A DNA stretch of 64,000 nucleotides from Unio delphinus (lineage: Eukaryota > Mollusca > Bivalvia > Unionida > Unionidae), in the NCBI GenBank assembly GCA_029339505.1, contig JAQISU010000123.1, positions 4,386,501-4,450,500 on the forward strand, written 5' to 3'. The position numbers and the translations under genes are program-made. The stretch's first letter is position 1; each line of letters starts with the position of its first letter. The notes beneath the pieces are model-generated. The model was given only the letters and a program-made list of their open reading frames with translations. It ran no database searches and had not been told where the DNA came from. This document shows, in pieces, positions 22,357 through 37,335 of this stretch.

Positions 22357-22521
22357 TTTTTTAAAGGTTCCTTGGGTTTACCAAGTGAAACAAATCTAAA
22401 TTTCTTTGTACTACATTGTACGCATTTACCAGAAAGCGCTGATCGATTTTTTTTTCGTTGTAATCGTCGTCAAGTCATTTGTGCCAGTACGCGTCTTACA
22501 TTTAACACAATATAGATCCAT
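22330..22521 (-). pseudogene. Zinc-ribbon protein (DUF5679-like), frameshifted (A)
   Basis: ATG at 22521 begins MDLYCVKCKTRT as in B, then a 9-A run near 22450 shifts the frame so that the second CxxC and the KKFRFVS segment are read in another frame. The small zinc ribbon resembles DUF5679, found in large DNA viruses and Polintons (recalled). It is 17 bp from the divergent ATPase start. Confidence 0.65.
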
Positions 22522-22538
22522 AATTTATATATAACAGC
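22522..22538. promoter_or_regulatory. Divergent promoter gap (A)
   Basis: The 17 bp between zinc-ribbon and ATPase starts read AATTTATATATAACAGC, with a TATA-like core. The B equivalent is 53747-53763. Confidence 0.35.
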
Positions 22539-23201
22539 ATGAATGTAATTGATTATTCAGTTACGAGACGACGGGAACCTATTAAACACCATGCAATGTT
22601 ACCCTATTCTACTAGCGCGATTATCATCGGACCATCTGGAAGTGGTAAAACACAATTGCTACTTAATTTGATAACGAGATGGATGATGTGGGATAAGTTG
22701 TATATGATTGCTCCGAGTGTAGATGATCAGCGATGTTATGAAGTGTTAAAGGATTTTAACGAAGCCGCGCTAGAAATTAACGGCGATGATGTTATTGAGT
22801 TTATAACCGATATCGAAGAGGCGCCTAACATTGACTTCATCGTCGGAAGTATTAACAATTTAGTCGTATATGATGATATCATGTTAGATAATCAAAAGAA
22901 TCCTGCTAGAATATTTTCCCGAGGCAGACATAAAAACACAGATGTGATATATGTCACTCAACGTTACACTCAAATCCCGAAGGTCATCAGAGATAACTGC
23001 AATCTATTATGTGTATTTAACGGTGTTGATACACACACGCGAAGCAATATTTGGCAAACTTGGTGCGGTGGCGATATGAATCATAATCAATTAAAAAATT
23101 TCTTTAGCCGCGCTCAGACAATCCCACACGGATTTGTGACGATAAATTTATCAGATCCTCGGACAAGATATCGTGTCAGACTTGATCAAATATTTAGTTA
23201 G
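22539..23201 (+). CDS. DNA-packaging ATPase, FtsK/HerA (A32) type (A)
   Basis: 220 residues. Walker A is GPSGSGKT at residues 31-38, Walker B VVYDD at about 109-113, followed by a polar sensor stretch SRGRHKNTDVIYVTQ. Length and motif order fit the A32-like genome-packaging ATPase of Polintons, adintoviruses and virophages, which pumps DNA into the procapsid. The frame is intact, and the last codons and the stop lie inside the right TIR (from 23197). It is read divergently from the zinc ribbon. About 80 percent identical by eye to the B copy. Confidence 0.9.
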   Translation: MNVIDYSVTRRREPIKHHAMLPYSTSAIIIGPSGSGKTQLLLNLITRWMMWDKLYMIAPSVDDQRCYEVLKDFNEAALEINGDDVIEFITDIEEAPNIDFIVGSINNLVVYDDIMLDNQKNPARIFSRGRHKNTDVIYVTQRYTQIPKVIRDNCNLLCVFNGVDTHTRSNIWQTWCGGDMNHNQLKNFFSRAQTIPHGFVTINLSDPRTRYRVRLDQIFS

Positions 23202-23503
23202 TAAAAATCGAAGATTTTCATACCAGCAACGGGGGTGAACGCCAACGGCAATGGCGTCGCTGCTTTTTAATTTTATTTTTTTTTACTGAAAAATTTAAAT
23301 AAGTATTTTCAAGGAAGCCTCAGTTTGCTAAATTGACACCTATTAAGCAATTTCGAGGAGGCCTCAGTTTGCTAAATTGACGCCTGTAAAAGTTGGTCTG
23401 TTCACCCTCTCTGAAATAGTTTTGGTTTGTCTGAAATAGTTTCGGTCTCCGTAGAAGCCTTATTTTTGCTTGAAACCTTGGTCTGTTCACCCTCTCTGCT
23501 GCT
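23197..23503. repeat. Right terminal inverted repeat, Element A
   Basis: Reverse complement of the left TIR, ending CACCCTCTCTGCTGCT. It contains the palindrome AAAATC-GAA-GATTTT (23204-23218) and an extra internal copy of GTTCACCCTCTCTG near 23401. Confidence 0.88.
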
Positions 23504-23508
23504 CCATA
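23504..23508. repeat. Target-site duplication, right, Element A
   Basis: CCATA, matching 7272-7276. The host sequence continues GTTATGG, so the empty site would read CCATAGTTATGG, an imperfect palindrome. Confidence 0.85.
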
Positions 23509-24429
23509 GTTATGGTTTGTCCGTTTAGTACACTTGGAGAGGGCAAGGGTGGGTTTATTCAAATGCATATGCTTGTGTATGGGGGTGGGAGGTCTGCTGA
23601 TTATGGATGTACACATATACCTCGATAGTAATTTGTTTAATATGTAACCTGCTTGACTGGGTTCAGTTGGTGTTTGAGTTTTAGTGGACAATCGACAAAC
23701 TTTTTAAAGTTACACAGCTTATTTATTTGATGCAGCCAGACATTCAACATTGGTGGACTATCTGTTATATTAAATACATAATATTATTAATCCTTGATCT
23801 TTTCTGTGTGGATTAAATATAGGCTGTTCTACAGAATGGGGAGGGCAATTGCATGTACGCAGATGGGGTGTGTGTAAAAAATAAAGTATGCATGTGTACA
23901 GAGAGGGAGGGGTCAAGCTTTACCCGATTTTTGTGCACATGCCCATTGTTAGAAAATCAGATTTTGTTTCCGTAATTTTTACTTTTTTGTTTGCAGTCTA
24001 ATTCATATCGGTCTGAGCTATAAACAGACAGATAAACATTTGCAGAAGTAGGATAAATTGGGGATTGGAAATAAAAAGTGGCCAGGAGGAAAATGATGGG
24101 TCAGAAGAAGAAAAAACTCCAACTTTTACCCTTATGCAGATGCCGAATGATGTTTCTAGCACACCTAGACATATATCTAAGCAAAAAATTCTTGGAAGCA
24201 GATGTATTTCAATGTATTCAAAATTAGCCCACAAATGCATTCCCTACCCCCATTTAAGGTGACAAGGAAAAAAATTTGTAGGGGTGGAATGAGTTGATTA
24301 TTCTCTGCCTGTATAAAGCTACTGTACACTGGCATTTTCATCAAAACAGATTAATTGGGATTTATAATTTTGAAATAGTTCTTTGCATCTGAATCAATTT
24401 ATTTCTTTAGTCATTTTACTTTGTTTCAG
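23509..24429. other. Host intron-like sequence
   Basis: Non-repetitive AT-rich DNA between Element A and the exon at 24430; no gene or structured feature recognised. Confidence 0.45.
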
Positions 24430-24595
24430 AAGTACAGCAGAACTGTAGAATTTCCAGATGTTTGATTGTATTGTATGCCTCCAAAGAATATTCATATAAG
24501 CCACCAGCTTTCAGAGCTAGGAATCTGTTGGCAACTCTTGATCATAACAATCATATTGACAGAGATGTGATTGTAAACACAGATGGAAAAATAAG
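24430..24595 (+). CDS. Host exon, transposase-derived-like protein
   Basis: Flanked by a polypyrimidine/CAG acceptor and a GT donor, with an open frame encoding LIVLYASKEYSYKPPAFRA and LLATLDHNNHIDRDV. The LDHN-H-DR pattern followed by a YQRSFNKK exon recalls an uncharacterised, transposase-derived animal protein family (recalled). It is host or old-transposon coding DNA. Phase 2 to the next exon is consistent. Confidence 0.5.
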
Positions 24596-24960
24596 GTAAT
24601 AAACTTTATTCTTGTTTGTTAACATAATAATTCATTTTCGTTAAAATATTAATGCTTTACCTGAAAGTTGATAAGCCATCTGTTTGTGGTACAATTTAAT
24701 CTTTTACAGAAGAAATTTTTTTAAATAACTTTCATAAACCAATTTTGGTTAGAATTAGTCTAATGTAATTAGAAAATTCTGTAAATAATCTAAACATTTT
24801 TATGATATATGTGTTAGATACAGGTTTGCTATATTTACATTTTCATCTGTAGCAAAATGATTTGTTACATGTAATTGAATGCAGTTTTTATTTGGACTTT
24901 TGAGAATTAAAAAAAATATAAAATGACATTGTCAGTGAAATGTTTGCATTTTCTTGTCAG

Positions 24961-25032
24961 ATATCAAAGGTCATTCAACAAAAAAGTGAGAGATGGTCTG
25001 CAAACCCAAAGAAAGCTGATACTGAAAATGAG
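24961..25032 (+). CDS. Host exon, continues previous
   Basis: After a TTCTTGTCAG acceptor, 72 bp encode YQRSFNKKVRDGLQTQRKL in frame with the preceding exon and end before GTTAGA. It supports a real spliced gene or a retained intron-containing transposon. Confidence 0.5.
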
Positions 25033-26195
25033 GTTAGATGATAGAGTTGGAATGAACCAGCCAGTTGTTTTGGTCATAAAGGATCATAGGTGAATATCGA
25101 TGTACTTGCTCCAATACCACCACCACCTACAGAAGAGATTGTTACAAAGCAGAAATCTCATTTTAAGTTAAAATGATGTAGGCCTTTTAGTCAGGTAATA
25201 CCTATTGATATAAAATTGTTATGAAGAGGCTATTCTGGTGATTGTATGATAACAAATGATCCCAACCATGGACCCATATAGATTTTGACTAAGTCTTTCT
25301 TGAAGTGTCTACTATGAGCCAAAGTCCAGCATCTGTTTTATTTCCAAGATTCAGTTCATCTTCAGACCACTGTTGATTATGTTCTTAAAGCTTTTAAAAA
25401 AACATGCATTTGAACCACAAGATGTAAGACCTTTTCAAACTTTTCATACCCATTGCATTTATATTTGTCTTATATGTATGTTTAGATTGAAGTAAATGCA
25501 GTGTATTTTGGCCATATGATGTATTTAAAAAAAGAACGGCAGAAACTATTCATTGTAATTCATTTAATCTTATAGGAGTAACAAGATTAAAATCGTGTAA
25601 TTGCAAGTCTGTATTATTGCATAATAAAGTACCTTTTAATAATTTTATTTTCTACATGTTTTGTGTAAAATTGCAGTCAGAAAGATTTCTATGATACTTT
25701 GAAGAAGAAAAAATGTACATTGGAGCAAATGACTTCAATCCATGTATGTATGTATGTATGTATGTATGTATGTATGTATGTATGTATGTATGTATGTATG
25801 TATTTTCATGAAAATGAATTAAATCAGAAAACAGCATTGAGCTTACCAACATTGTTTCGAATTCCACAACATAGTATTGTACCATATTTCTTATTTCATT
25901 ATTAAATATTTAGGCTAAATTTTCTAACACAAAATATTTAGACTTTGTTTTAATTAAATTATATATTTTCCTGAATTTATTTGCCCAATTTTTTAAAGAA
26001 TTCAATGTAATGAAGTGGTTTATCACAGGTGCAGCGATGTCTGCTATTACCGGTTCACATACAATTTCAAATTAATTTTATAAAGACAAAAATGCTGTTA
26101 AGTTCTGGGGTTTTTTTTATAAAAAAGAAATCAATTAAAAATGATCTTTACTGATTATATTTGTTAACAACACATTACTATTTACATACTGGTGT
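25033..26195. other. Host sequence with (TATG)n
   Basis: AT-rich DNA. A (TATG)n array occupies about 25741-25803; open frames over it are repeat artefacts. A short exon-like stretch SERFYDTLKKKKCTLEQM near 25677-25735 is possible but unsupported. Confidence 0.45.
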
Positions 26196-26199
26196 TGAC

Positions 26200-26530
26200 C
26201 GTTCCAGTGGCCTAGTGGTAGGAGCATCCACCTCAGATGCAAGAGGTTGTGGAGGCCTTGATCCCAGGCAAGGTCATACCAAAGACATAAAAATGGTATT
26301 AACAGCTGCCTCATTTGGTGCTCAGCATTAAGAGGTTAGTGTATGGACTGGTCGTCTTACTGTCAGGATAATGTAACTGGGTGGGATGTCATGCCACATG
26401 TCTGCGGCATGATGCCTCAGTGCTAGATATCACTATAAACTGCCACACTGCAAACATCGTAGCAATATGACTGAAAAATTGTTCAAGGTATCTTAAAAAT
26501 CCACATCATACACACTGTTACAATTTTGAA
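26200..26530 (+). mobile_element. tRNA-derived SINE (V-SINE type)
   Basis: The head has an RNA polymerase III box A-like GTGGCCTAGTGG and a decayed box B (CTTGATCCC). The body includes GACTGGGTGGGATGTCATGCC and a CTGCGGCATGATG word, and the 3' end is a GACTGAAAAATTGTTCAAG-like tail. I recall this body from SINEs of bivalves and gastropods; it is my main clue to a molluscan host. It is a decayed single copy, not a functional tRNA. Confidence 0.72.
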
Positions 26531-28665
<2,135 letters not shown>

Positions 28666-28817
28666 TTAAGTCCATAAAATAAACTGCCTATTAGCAGTAT
28701 GCCTTTTCCCCTGGTTGTAATCATTATCTTCTTCTGCTGCCAGGACATCTTGAATATACCTCTGTGCAACAAGGAGCACGACTTCATCTAAAACAACCAG
28801 GTCGAAGTCCTGCAGAA
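28666..28817 (-). CDS. Candidate host exon, minus strand
   Basis: After an acceptor-like TTTCTGCAG (minus strand) an open frame encodes DFDLVVLDEVVLLVAQRY and later QGKRHTANRQFILW, ending at a stop. The final words recall a transposase-derived protein family in marine invertebrates; weak. Confidence 0.35.
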
Positions 28818-29646
28818 ATTTTTTAAAAATTGTCATTAAAAAAAATTCCAAATAAAATAAATCCATTAAATATTATGTGGGAAAATATTAATTTTTGTGT
28901 TATGCAATGAAGCAAACGTGTAAATATACAAACAAATGCGCAAATCACATCGATTATCGGATACGTGAACGTAATGTGTTAATGCAACTGCCCAAGAAGA
29001 TCAACTTTATTCTGAGCCAAAGAAGCGACTTTAGCGAGACCTTTTAATAGCGGTTCTGATTACAATGATACAAATTATCATATTTTTAGCTGGTTTATCT
29101 TACAACGTAACAGAATCACACAAACACGAGAAGTAAACACTTTCAAGAATGGCCCCTTAGGAACCCCTTATTGTCAGGATTTTCCATCATATTGACTTTT
29201 TTGCCTACTTCTTGTAATTTATCATATATAATGAGAAATCTATAAGCAATACATATATTGTGGGTGACTATAAAGAACTAAGGAGAAGGACAGACGAAGA
29301 ATAAGGCAATAATTACATCAAAAGAGAATCACAGGCTTACCTCGACTTTCATTATTTGTTGACGCGCGTCACTTGACACTGCGACTTCGGTGAATATCGG
29401 TAAATTCCGTTTCTGCATAATTAATTAGCAATCCGTACAGAAAATCGTTATAATTTAAATGATTAAACTTACAGATGTACATTTTTTGAAACTGAATTAC
29501 CTGTAATTACTCATTATTTCTACTATACTTTTCATAATATCATGCATTTGCAAGAACAAAAAAGTCGAAAATCTTAGGTTGTATGCCTTTAAAAAGGACG
29601 AGGTTCAATCGTATTATATATAATAACATATTCATTACCAACTCAC

Positions 29647-29696
<50 letters not shown>

Positions 29697-32600
29697 AGGA
29701 ATGATATCTTGTAAAATATACATCCATGAGAGATAATACTGAATTATGAGACTTGATCGGGCATCGGTGTGTAATTTAAGCCTTTATTTTACACACAAAA
29801 AGGACCCCACAAATAAATCTGCAAAGTGTAAATCATAAGTACATGTAATTAATTTAAACATTAAGAAGCTTTCTTCTTATGATTCAATTACAGTGTATTT
29901 TACATGGATGCTACATTTTGCGTATTGACAAATATGATAGTATATACATGTCTCGTTAAAATAAATCATGCACTGTACTGGTCAGTGCTGAAATAAATGT
30001 TTTTTAAGCACAGGCCCTGGGCTGATGACTTAAATAAACTCACTAGCCCTGACTGAAATTCCACAAACCTAAACAGTTAATATGTTAACTCTCAAGCCGG
30101 GAGAAGAAAGAAGAAAAACTCCCAATTTTAGGAGCATTTCCTCCCTATCTCGTAATATCTCCTGATTTTTCGCAGAGAACTCTCGCATATTTCAATATGT
30201 CTGTCAATTTTCATTTCTCAGAAGAAGAAGTAGATATAAATAGATATCAAGTGTGCAATCCACAGATGCCATATTCTATTTTATCACATGTGAATATTGT
30301 AGTGATGAAATAATTAATATCAATCGACAGTTTTTGTCTTCAGTAAATAGATTAAGATTAAACATTATTCGCGTAAATTTCAGATTTTTTAACCACTACA
30401 AATGTGCTGTAGTAAACAAATTTGTCACAAACTAGTTTAAAACCTATGAATGATCACAATGAATGCTGCGTAATTTTCTCTGCACACAAAATCTCCATTT
30501 CAACCAAAGAAACTCGACCAGTTAACACCTGACATTCCTCTACCATATATATATATATATAAAGTTTCATTACCATGATTACATTAAAAGAAGCAGTAAA
30601 ACAAAAATATACGACATAGTATATGTGGCCCCAGGGAACTAATTCAGAATAAATATTTTATTCAGTAAAGTGTTGCATGTCTTAACACTAAACGAAAGTA
30701 AATAAGGTGGGATATAAAATGTGGGAAAACAGTTGCCATATACATGTACGATAACGTTTGACTGAAGATTTGAACTGTTAAAATGACGTGTTTGACATCG
30801 AAGTTACAACAAAATTATCACGTATACTTAATTGTGCTGCATGATAGCATAACTTCTTTGCTTTATTATCCATTTAACTTCAGCAAAACGGAAATGCTCT
30901 TTAATCTTCGGTTTATCTCGGCGTTACTCATAATTCGCAAACATTACCCGGTGAACGTTGTATCATGATAATACTATTTCATGTATTGGCTGCGTGCCAC
31001 GATCATTTAGTTTGTTATTTATGTCGACAAAATACCGAGAGAATTCATGATTTGGAAATTATGTTTTTATTTAGAATTCCCAGATACACTGATTTGTAAC
31101 TTTTGATGATATGGAAAATGACGAGTACATATTATGGAGTATATAATTACATCCACATTTTAGTAAAAGCCTTCGCTCCTCCATTAAGAAACTTCAAAGT
31201 CACTCTATGGGTGACAAACGTCTCTGTACAATGCTGCACCTAGTTAGGACCGACATATTTATCTTCGTAATCAATACTAGCATGGCATGTTCAAACAATT
31301 ATGCAGACCACTTCAGTTAGTATGTTGGACAAGACTGACGTAATATGCCTGTAACAGTTGGAACGGAACGCACAGAGAAATGTAGGTACAAATACATACA
31401 TACATACATACATACATACATACATACATACATACATACATACATACATACATGCATACATACATACATACATACATGCATGCATGCATGCATGCATGCA
31501 TGCATTAAACAATATAGACAGTGTTTGTTTCAAATGAATAAACATTGACCCATATTACATCATCTCAACATAGCAGCCATTGTTTTGCTGAACAACAAGA
31601 ACAGGAATTTAATATACTTTTTGTATGGGAAACACATTCTTGTAAATATCACACCTCTGTGTAATAATTGTATTTTATTCGATGTATAAACACCGTATTC
31701 CGCATGAAATACGCATTTAAATGTATTTTTCATACCTAAACATGACCTTTGAACATCGTCTGGTATGGGAAATTTGAGCAACTTGAAACTAGAAATAAGA
31801 TCCAAGCGCAGGCTTTATCAGACAAGGTACTTACACTGACTGATAAATTTATATTAAAAGTTTTGGGTTCTCATATTAACTAACGCTAGCACGTTTGCGC
31901 CAATCAGTCAACATTACAAAATTATTCTTAAATTTCGTTGTTGAATTTCAATGTCGTTGTTGTCCATGTTGAACGGTGGCTGCCGAGGTATAGCTACGCG
32001 TGATGACTTAGAAACGCATTTTTAGACTGCGCTCTATTATTTACTTCATTATTATATTAAACAATATTACGGGGATAATAACAATTAAGATATTTTCAAA
32101 ACAATGATCCTTGATCTTGTCCACAGTCACTATGGAAGCTATACAACTGAACTGATTTATGATTTTGTAGTTGAACATAATATTTGTATTACATATTCAC
32201 CCAAAACCAGTGAATATATAAGCCAACGTCATTTTCCTATCCTTTTATTTTGATGTTCCCAAAGTTTAATATTTTTATGGATATGGCATTGATCTAAAAT
32301 GAAAGTATAGAAGATTGACCAAACATCTTTGCTTCAGAAACTGATTGTGGTGAACCAGTGTTGTGACGCGACTGTGATTCCATTGTTATATAGTATAATT
32401 GTTATGCATGTTTGGTGATGCTAATTTTTCAAAAGTTAATGTTTTATTACATTCTCCTAATCCCTCCTACAAAACAAGAGAAAGTGATGTTAGACTGTCA
32501 AAAGTTGTTTTTTTTACTTGCCTACTAAATCAATACTTTAATTAGCAATTACTGAAATTATAAATTGCACATTTTGTCTCGAAACAGTGAGAATCATGCC

Positions 32601-32976
32601 GGTGATCAGAATGGAAGGTAAAATATCTGAATTGACTTATGATTTGTTACTTATCAAGGATAATGTTATTATTCCTACCTCCTAACCGGCAAAACAGAAT
32701 AACCAAACAAGTTTGTTCAATCTCTTTATCTAATACTGCATTTTTATTATACTAGCATATTTTCTTTATTTCATTAAATGATAACCTCATAACTTTATAA
32801 GCTTACTGATTATAACAAATGAAGATCATAAATATAATAACATTTACAAATGAAAATCTTTTTTTCAAAGGACATCCTGCTCGAATATTGGTAACACTGC
32901 TATGAAAAATACTATTGCTATTAAGATACTTCTGCGAACAATGTTACTACTGCTACTACTAATACTACTACTACTG

Positions 32977-33025
<49 letters not shown>

Positions 33026-33300
33026 AATACTACTACTACTATTACTACTACTATTACTACTAATAATAATAATTTCATTAATATTAATGCTTAAACAATT
33101 CCATCTATGTTTCAGTGGCAAAAAGCATGGGGTGGGTGGGTGGGTGGTTAACACTAACCATGAAATATGTCAATCATACAATGATCAGCCCAAAACTATT
33201 ATGAAATAACAAATTCGGGGATGTAACACTTCATAATGGATTGCATAAGAAGAAGCAATAATTATGATAATTAATACATAATAAACAGAGTTGTTTCTTT
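28818..33300. other. Host noncoding DNA with microsatellites
   Basis: Contains (CA)n at about 29648-29693, a (CATA)n to (CATG)n array at about 31391-31505 and TTA/TAA/ACT triplet arrays at about 32945-33075. ORFs rich in MYVC, YIHT or poly-Leu are repeat translations. No RNA gene or conserved protein seen. Confidence 0.5.
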
Positions 33301-34440
33301 TTAGATACTGTTCATAAATAAAATTATGGCTCCATCATTGCAAAAACGATTAATATATCTCATTCGCAGGCTCCTTGTTATCGTTGTAGACAACATTTGA
33401 CTGCCATAGTTAATACTTGCAAATATATTAAAGCACCCAACAAATGACACTTTGTTAGATATGAAAAGTTGGTGAAAGATCTAAAATACTTCAATCGATG
33501 CAAAAAAGGCCCACAATCAATATCAAGATATCATAGACATTGTATTGTATTGCAGAGGACCATATAGGCATCAAAATCATTTTGACAATTCCCCAATGTG
33601 TGCCATAACCCTGTCTTTTGCAGAGTGTAGTCTTTGTATAAAGTCAAATAGTAGATGTTTCAAATTCGTTTGGGAAATTTCCTACTTCAGCAATGAATGT
33701 ACAATTTATCACTGCAACAAAAAGGTTTGGAAACCTTTCAAGAACAGATTTCAAATCACTTTTAGAAAATATGCGTGAGCTAAGTAAATCAAAATCAGAT
33801 CTTAACTTTGATGATATTCCTTCGTCCTTATCCGATGATGACTATTTCCACCTTTTATAGTTTGAAAATGAATCAATTCTTGTAACATAATAAGGTTTAA
33901 TCCTGTTTCAAGCGAACAACTTGATGAGAAAGCACACATTGTATTTCAAGATGGATGCATCCAATTTGAAACAGAATTAATTCCCCAGGATATCAGTTGA
34001 TTACATGCGTGACATTAGTATAGGCATTTATCGAGTCAAACATGCTACAAGGTATACAAATGTGCATCTCACAGAGAAGAGGCACTAAGAGGTTATGACA
34101 TGCATAGATTTTCCAGGTCTGCTCCATGTAAAAATCCATTTGTTTTGGATCCAATACAAACCGAAATATTCAATAGACTCAGTCAAAGGATGGCATTGTA
34201 TATGCAAGTTTGGTGCTCGGGTTGTTGGGTGTTGTGCCCATGGATCTAGTTTCCTATCATTTATTGGCTGATAAGGATGGGTAAATGATGGGTTGATAAA
34301 GAAAACATCACAAACTATTTATCTTACGGTTGCATATTCCAGAATATGAATATGACAATGGAAAATCAGATGAGTTGTTTTCTACACTGACCACTGCTTT
34401 CATCAGTGATCATCTGGCTCCATTTATGTTTATATGATAC
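33301..34440 (+). other. Decayed coding-like fragments
   Basis: Short plus-strand peptides appear in shifting frames, for example ELSKSKSDLNFDDIPSSLS near 33780-33840 and HIPEYEYDNGKSDELF near 34328-34380. They look like an old, broken gene or transposon; family not recognised. Confidence 0.3.
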
Positions 34441-35340
34441 ATGATAATTATGAATAATTTGAATCTTCATCCATATCACGTTTCCATTAATGTATCTGTT
34501 TCTCCAATGCAAATGTTAATGTTCATGATGCACAGGCGAAGATAAATATGGAGATCACCAGTGAAGGCATCAGTCTGACCTTTGAACTGGTTACAATGTT
34601 CTAGTCGTTCAAGATGGGATTCAATGTTGCTGACTTCCTTTTCTCAGCAATCCCACTGCGACGTCTGCGGCTTTACGTAGGATGGGCGGTTGTCGTTGGT
34701 TGCTGCTGGGTGTGGGTTGGGGGGAGATGTTCAGTACCGCTATATATAGTATGTTAGACGAAATTAGGCTATATTTTCTATAACATAGGAGCAGTCATTT
34801 TAGTTAACTGGTTGATTAGACCATGCACAATTTCCACAAGTGCAATATCCAAAGAAATATCAGAAACATTACGTGAAAAAAACATACGTTGTATGCCAAA
34901 CATATCTACGTTGTACTTGTAGTATATGCAGACAACTTCACTTTATTGATATCCTTCTCTCAAACGTTTATAAGCCCCCTTTCTGCACTGCTTCCGCTAT
35001 TTTGGCATTCCATTTTTCCGGTTTAAAATACAAGATTAATCTGCAAATTCAAAACTAAATGTAAATTTAACATTTTGTCGAGCATTTCTTTACACAAAAA
35101 TTAATAATTTCTTGCAAGAAGTTAGCGTGTGAAAACAAGGTATTGATTAAAATTTGACCTGCTTTTCGCGTATCTTAGTCATACATTTAGGTCCTCTTCC
35201 TTGATAACACTATCCTATTGTGAAGTTACATTGAACGATTAACTGTCAGCATGTAAAATATTTGTGTAGATTAGATAACTTGATCCTGTGACTTTGAGTT
35301 ATATTCAAACAAATACAGAGTCTCCAGAGAGAGTAAGTAG
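34441..35340. other. Host noncoding sequence
   Basis: No gene or repeat recognised. A palindromic GTCTCC...GGAGAC hairpin at about 35318-35354 sits at the left edge of Element C. Confidence 0.4.
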
Positions 35341-35381
35341 ATCTCTACGGAGACAAATCAAAATTGTTATGGTAAAATCCT

Positions 35382-36798
35382 TTACGATTTCACATATGGA
35401 CTAATTTGTAAAATCTCTCTTCGTAAATCAATCAAATTATTGGACTGGTCAGTGAGTTTAAAATTAAATCTTGTTAATGAATTAGTATGACATCTCATAT
35501 ATACCGGATTTGTTGGTTCCTCAATTATTAGAAATCCTGGAGGAGCTGTTGGTGCAAATGAATATAAAATATATCCCTGCTGGGCTTGATTTGATCTTTC
35601 GAGATTTATTTGATAACTTCCGTCGATGGCATCACACACTAAATTTACTGCAATCACCGAGGATATATTCACATTAGCAGGAGCTACCACCCCCGTCTGG
35701 GTCATTATTATGTTTGAGGATTGTTGTTAGTGGTTGTGTTATTGGTTTCCATGCGGTGAGAATCAGAGAAAAGTTTACCGAGATAAGATCATTAACAGGT
35801 TTTTTTAGTTCATTTGCGTTATACCCGGGAAACTTGAGATTGGGTTAATCAGCTTCTATGTTATTGTATGCAGTTAGGAATTTTTGTTTATCTCCATTCT
35901 TGTCATTAATTATTACTTGAACTATTCGTTTGTTGATATATTCTATGTCGGATACAAGGTGATTTAATATCCTAATATGTTTTATGATCTCGCTGCGTGA
36001 TTTCGCTATATCAATAAGATGCTCTTGGAAACTCTGCCGTAGTCTCTCTAGTTGTGTTTTATGTAATTGATTAATCTCGCTAAAATAATCAATTATATTA
36101 TTTGTAGTAAATGCAATGGTAATAAATGAATCAATTTGTTTTAAAAAAAACAAAATCCCATTGCATGGTATTCCTATTGAGAAATGTAAATCTATCGGTT
36201 AAGTTTGCATTTTTTTATATCAGACAATTCATCTCGATATGATGGTGCAATTTCGTGGCATGATTGTACATCTGTGACAATCAGATTTTTTAGGTTCGGG
36301 TATTTGATAAGATATCCGTGATGGAGTTTCAGGCGATCCCAGTACAGTTCTTGTCGAACTCTGATAGATGTCTACGGCATATCCGGATGAGTTTATCTCA
36401 ATCGCGGATGATAGTGATGGTTCATGAACTGTTATAGCGATTTTTGATTCTTTTCCCGTAATGGATTTTATTCTGCGTTGTAATTCATTATTAATCTGTT
36501 CGATTTGGTAAGACCCAGATGGTAGAGAAACTATATTCCAGTCTGGAGTTCCGTCTGGTTTAATTTTACTCGCAAACACCAGGAAATTATTCGGTTGCTG
36601 ACCACCAAATAGTTGTGATCTAATATTTGGCCAGCTGTGGTATACTCGTAATTTTGCCAGTGCTATCTCTTTAACGGGAATCGCAGTGGGGAAATTCACA
36701 TTGAATTCAGGATTGGTTGAGGTTATTGAGATCATTGTGGTTTTCACCGGGGTGGTATTTTCCACTATTCGTTGAAGTAGTTCTTGCGATGTTGCCAT
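35382..36798 (-). pseudogene. Spike/penton-like protein, broken (C)
   Basis: Three blocks match the B protein: N-terminal (36229-36798, ATG at 36798, with SITSTNPEFNVNFP and LRVYHSWPNIRS), middle (35845-36153) and C-terminal (35382-35705, with QQGYILYSFAPTAPPG and FKLTDQSNNLIDL). Frames differ between blocks. Confidence 0.75.
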
Positions 36799-37268
36799 TA
36801 TATTCGTGTTGTTTTTTCTAATTTTGACATCACGGAATCATAAACACGTACCATCGCGGAAAACTCATTATCTGATATTAATGTGTCATCGAGGGACGAC
36901 GATATCATCGAGAATAATTGCGAGAACGCGTTTGACAGTGTATGAAATTTAATTATGTAGTCTTGTAGGTTAGGCTGGCTACATGATGATATTTTTTTTC
37001 TTATTATTTTGTTATTACTCCTGCAATTGTTGTCGCCGCGGATATACAAATTTTAGAACAGCTATCGGGGCAATCATTCCTACCGAAGATAGTAATATAC
37101 CAGGTCCGGTAATTACACCTGATACCGAGTACACGGTAACATCAACTGCGGTAATTCTTCGTCGATAATGATTTTTACTTGGTACTCCTCAGTGAGTGTT
37201 TTGAGATTAGTTTGAAATTCTCTGACTTGATCATTTAGATACTGCTGCGACGTTGCCATCGATGTCAT
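36798..37268 (-). pseudogene. Membrane protein, broken (C)
   Basis: An N-terminal DQVREFQTN word near 37225 and a C-terminal half at 36798-37049 (SQLFSMISSSLDD) match 39008-39559; the hydrophobic centre is disrupted by frameshifts. The stop overlaps the spike start as TAATG. Confidence 0.65.
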
Positions 37269-37335
37269 TGTTGTTTATTTACAATAACAGATTTCAATTA
37301 AGTTGTTTACCCAAATCCTCTACAAATTCCACATA

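Larger units (their letters stand above)
7277..23503. mobile_element. Element A: complete, decayed Polinton/adintovirus-type provirus
   Basis: The element is 16.2 kb, bounded by TIRs (7277-7599 and 23197-23503) and 5-bp target duplications. It carries spike-like, membrane, fibre-like, PX-protease, capsid, second PX, coiled-coil, HNH, Cys-rich, polymerase-helicase, integrase, PLA2-like, zinc-ribbon and packaging ATPase genes in the same order as Element B. Capsid and ATPase are open, but polymerase, integrase, fibre, coiled-coil, HNH and zinc-ribbon genes carry frameshifts or nonsense changes, and the protease lacks its catalytic Cys. It is therefore an endogenous viral fossil, older than Element B, with host DNA on both sides. 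Confidence 0.92.

Noticed and set aside
26200..26270. A tRNA gene
   Set aside because: Only the box A-like head and a decayed box B are present, no cloverleaf can be closed, and the downstream body is that of a SINE.
31391..31505. CRISPR-like or protein-coding repeat (MYVC and YIHT frames)
   Set aside because: Simple tetranucleotide microsatellite; the same holds for 25741-25803, 199-273, 1997-2046, 29648-29693 and 32945-33075.
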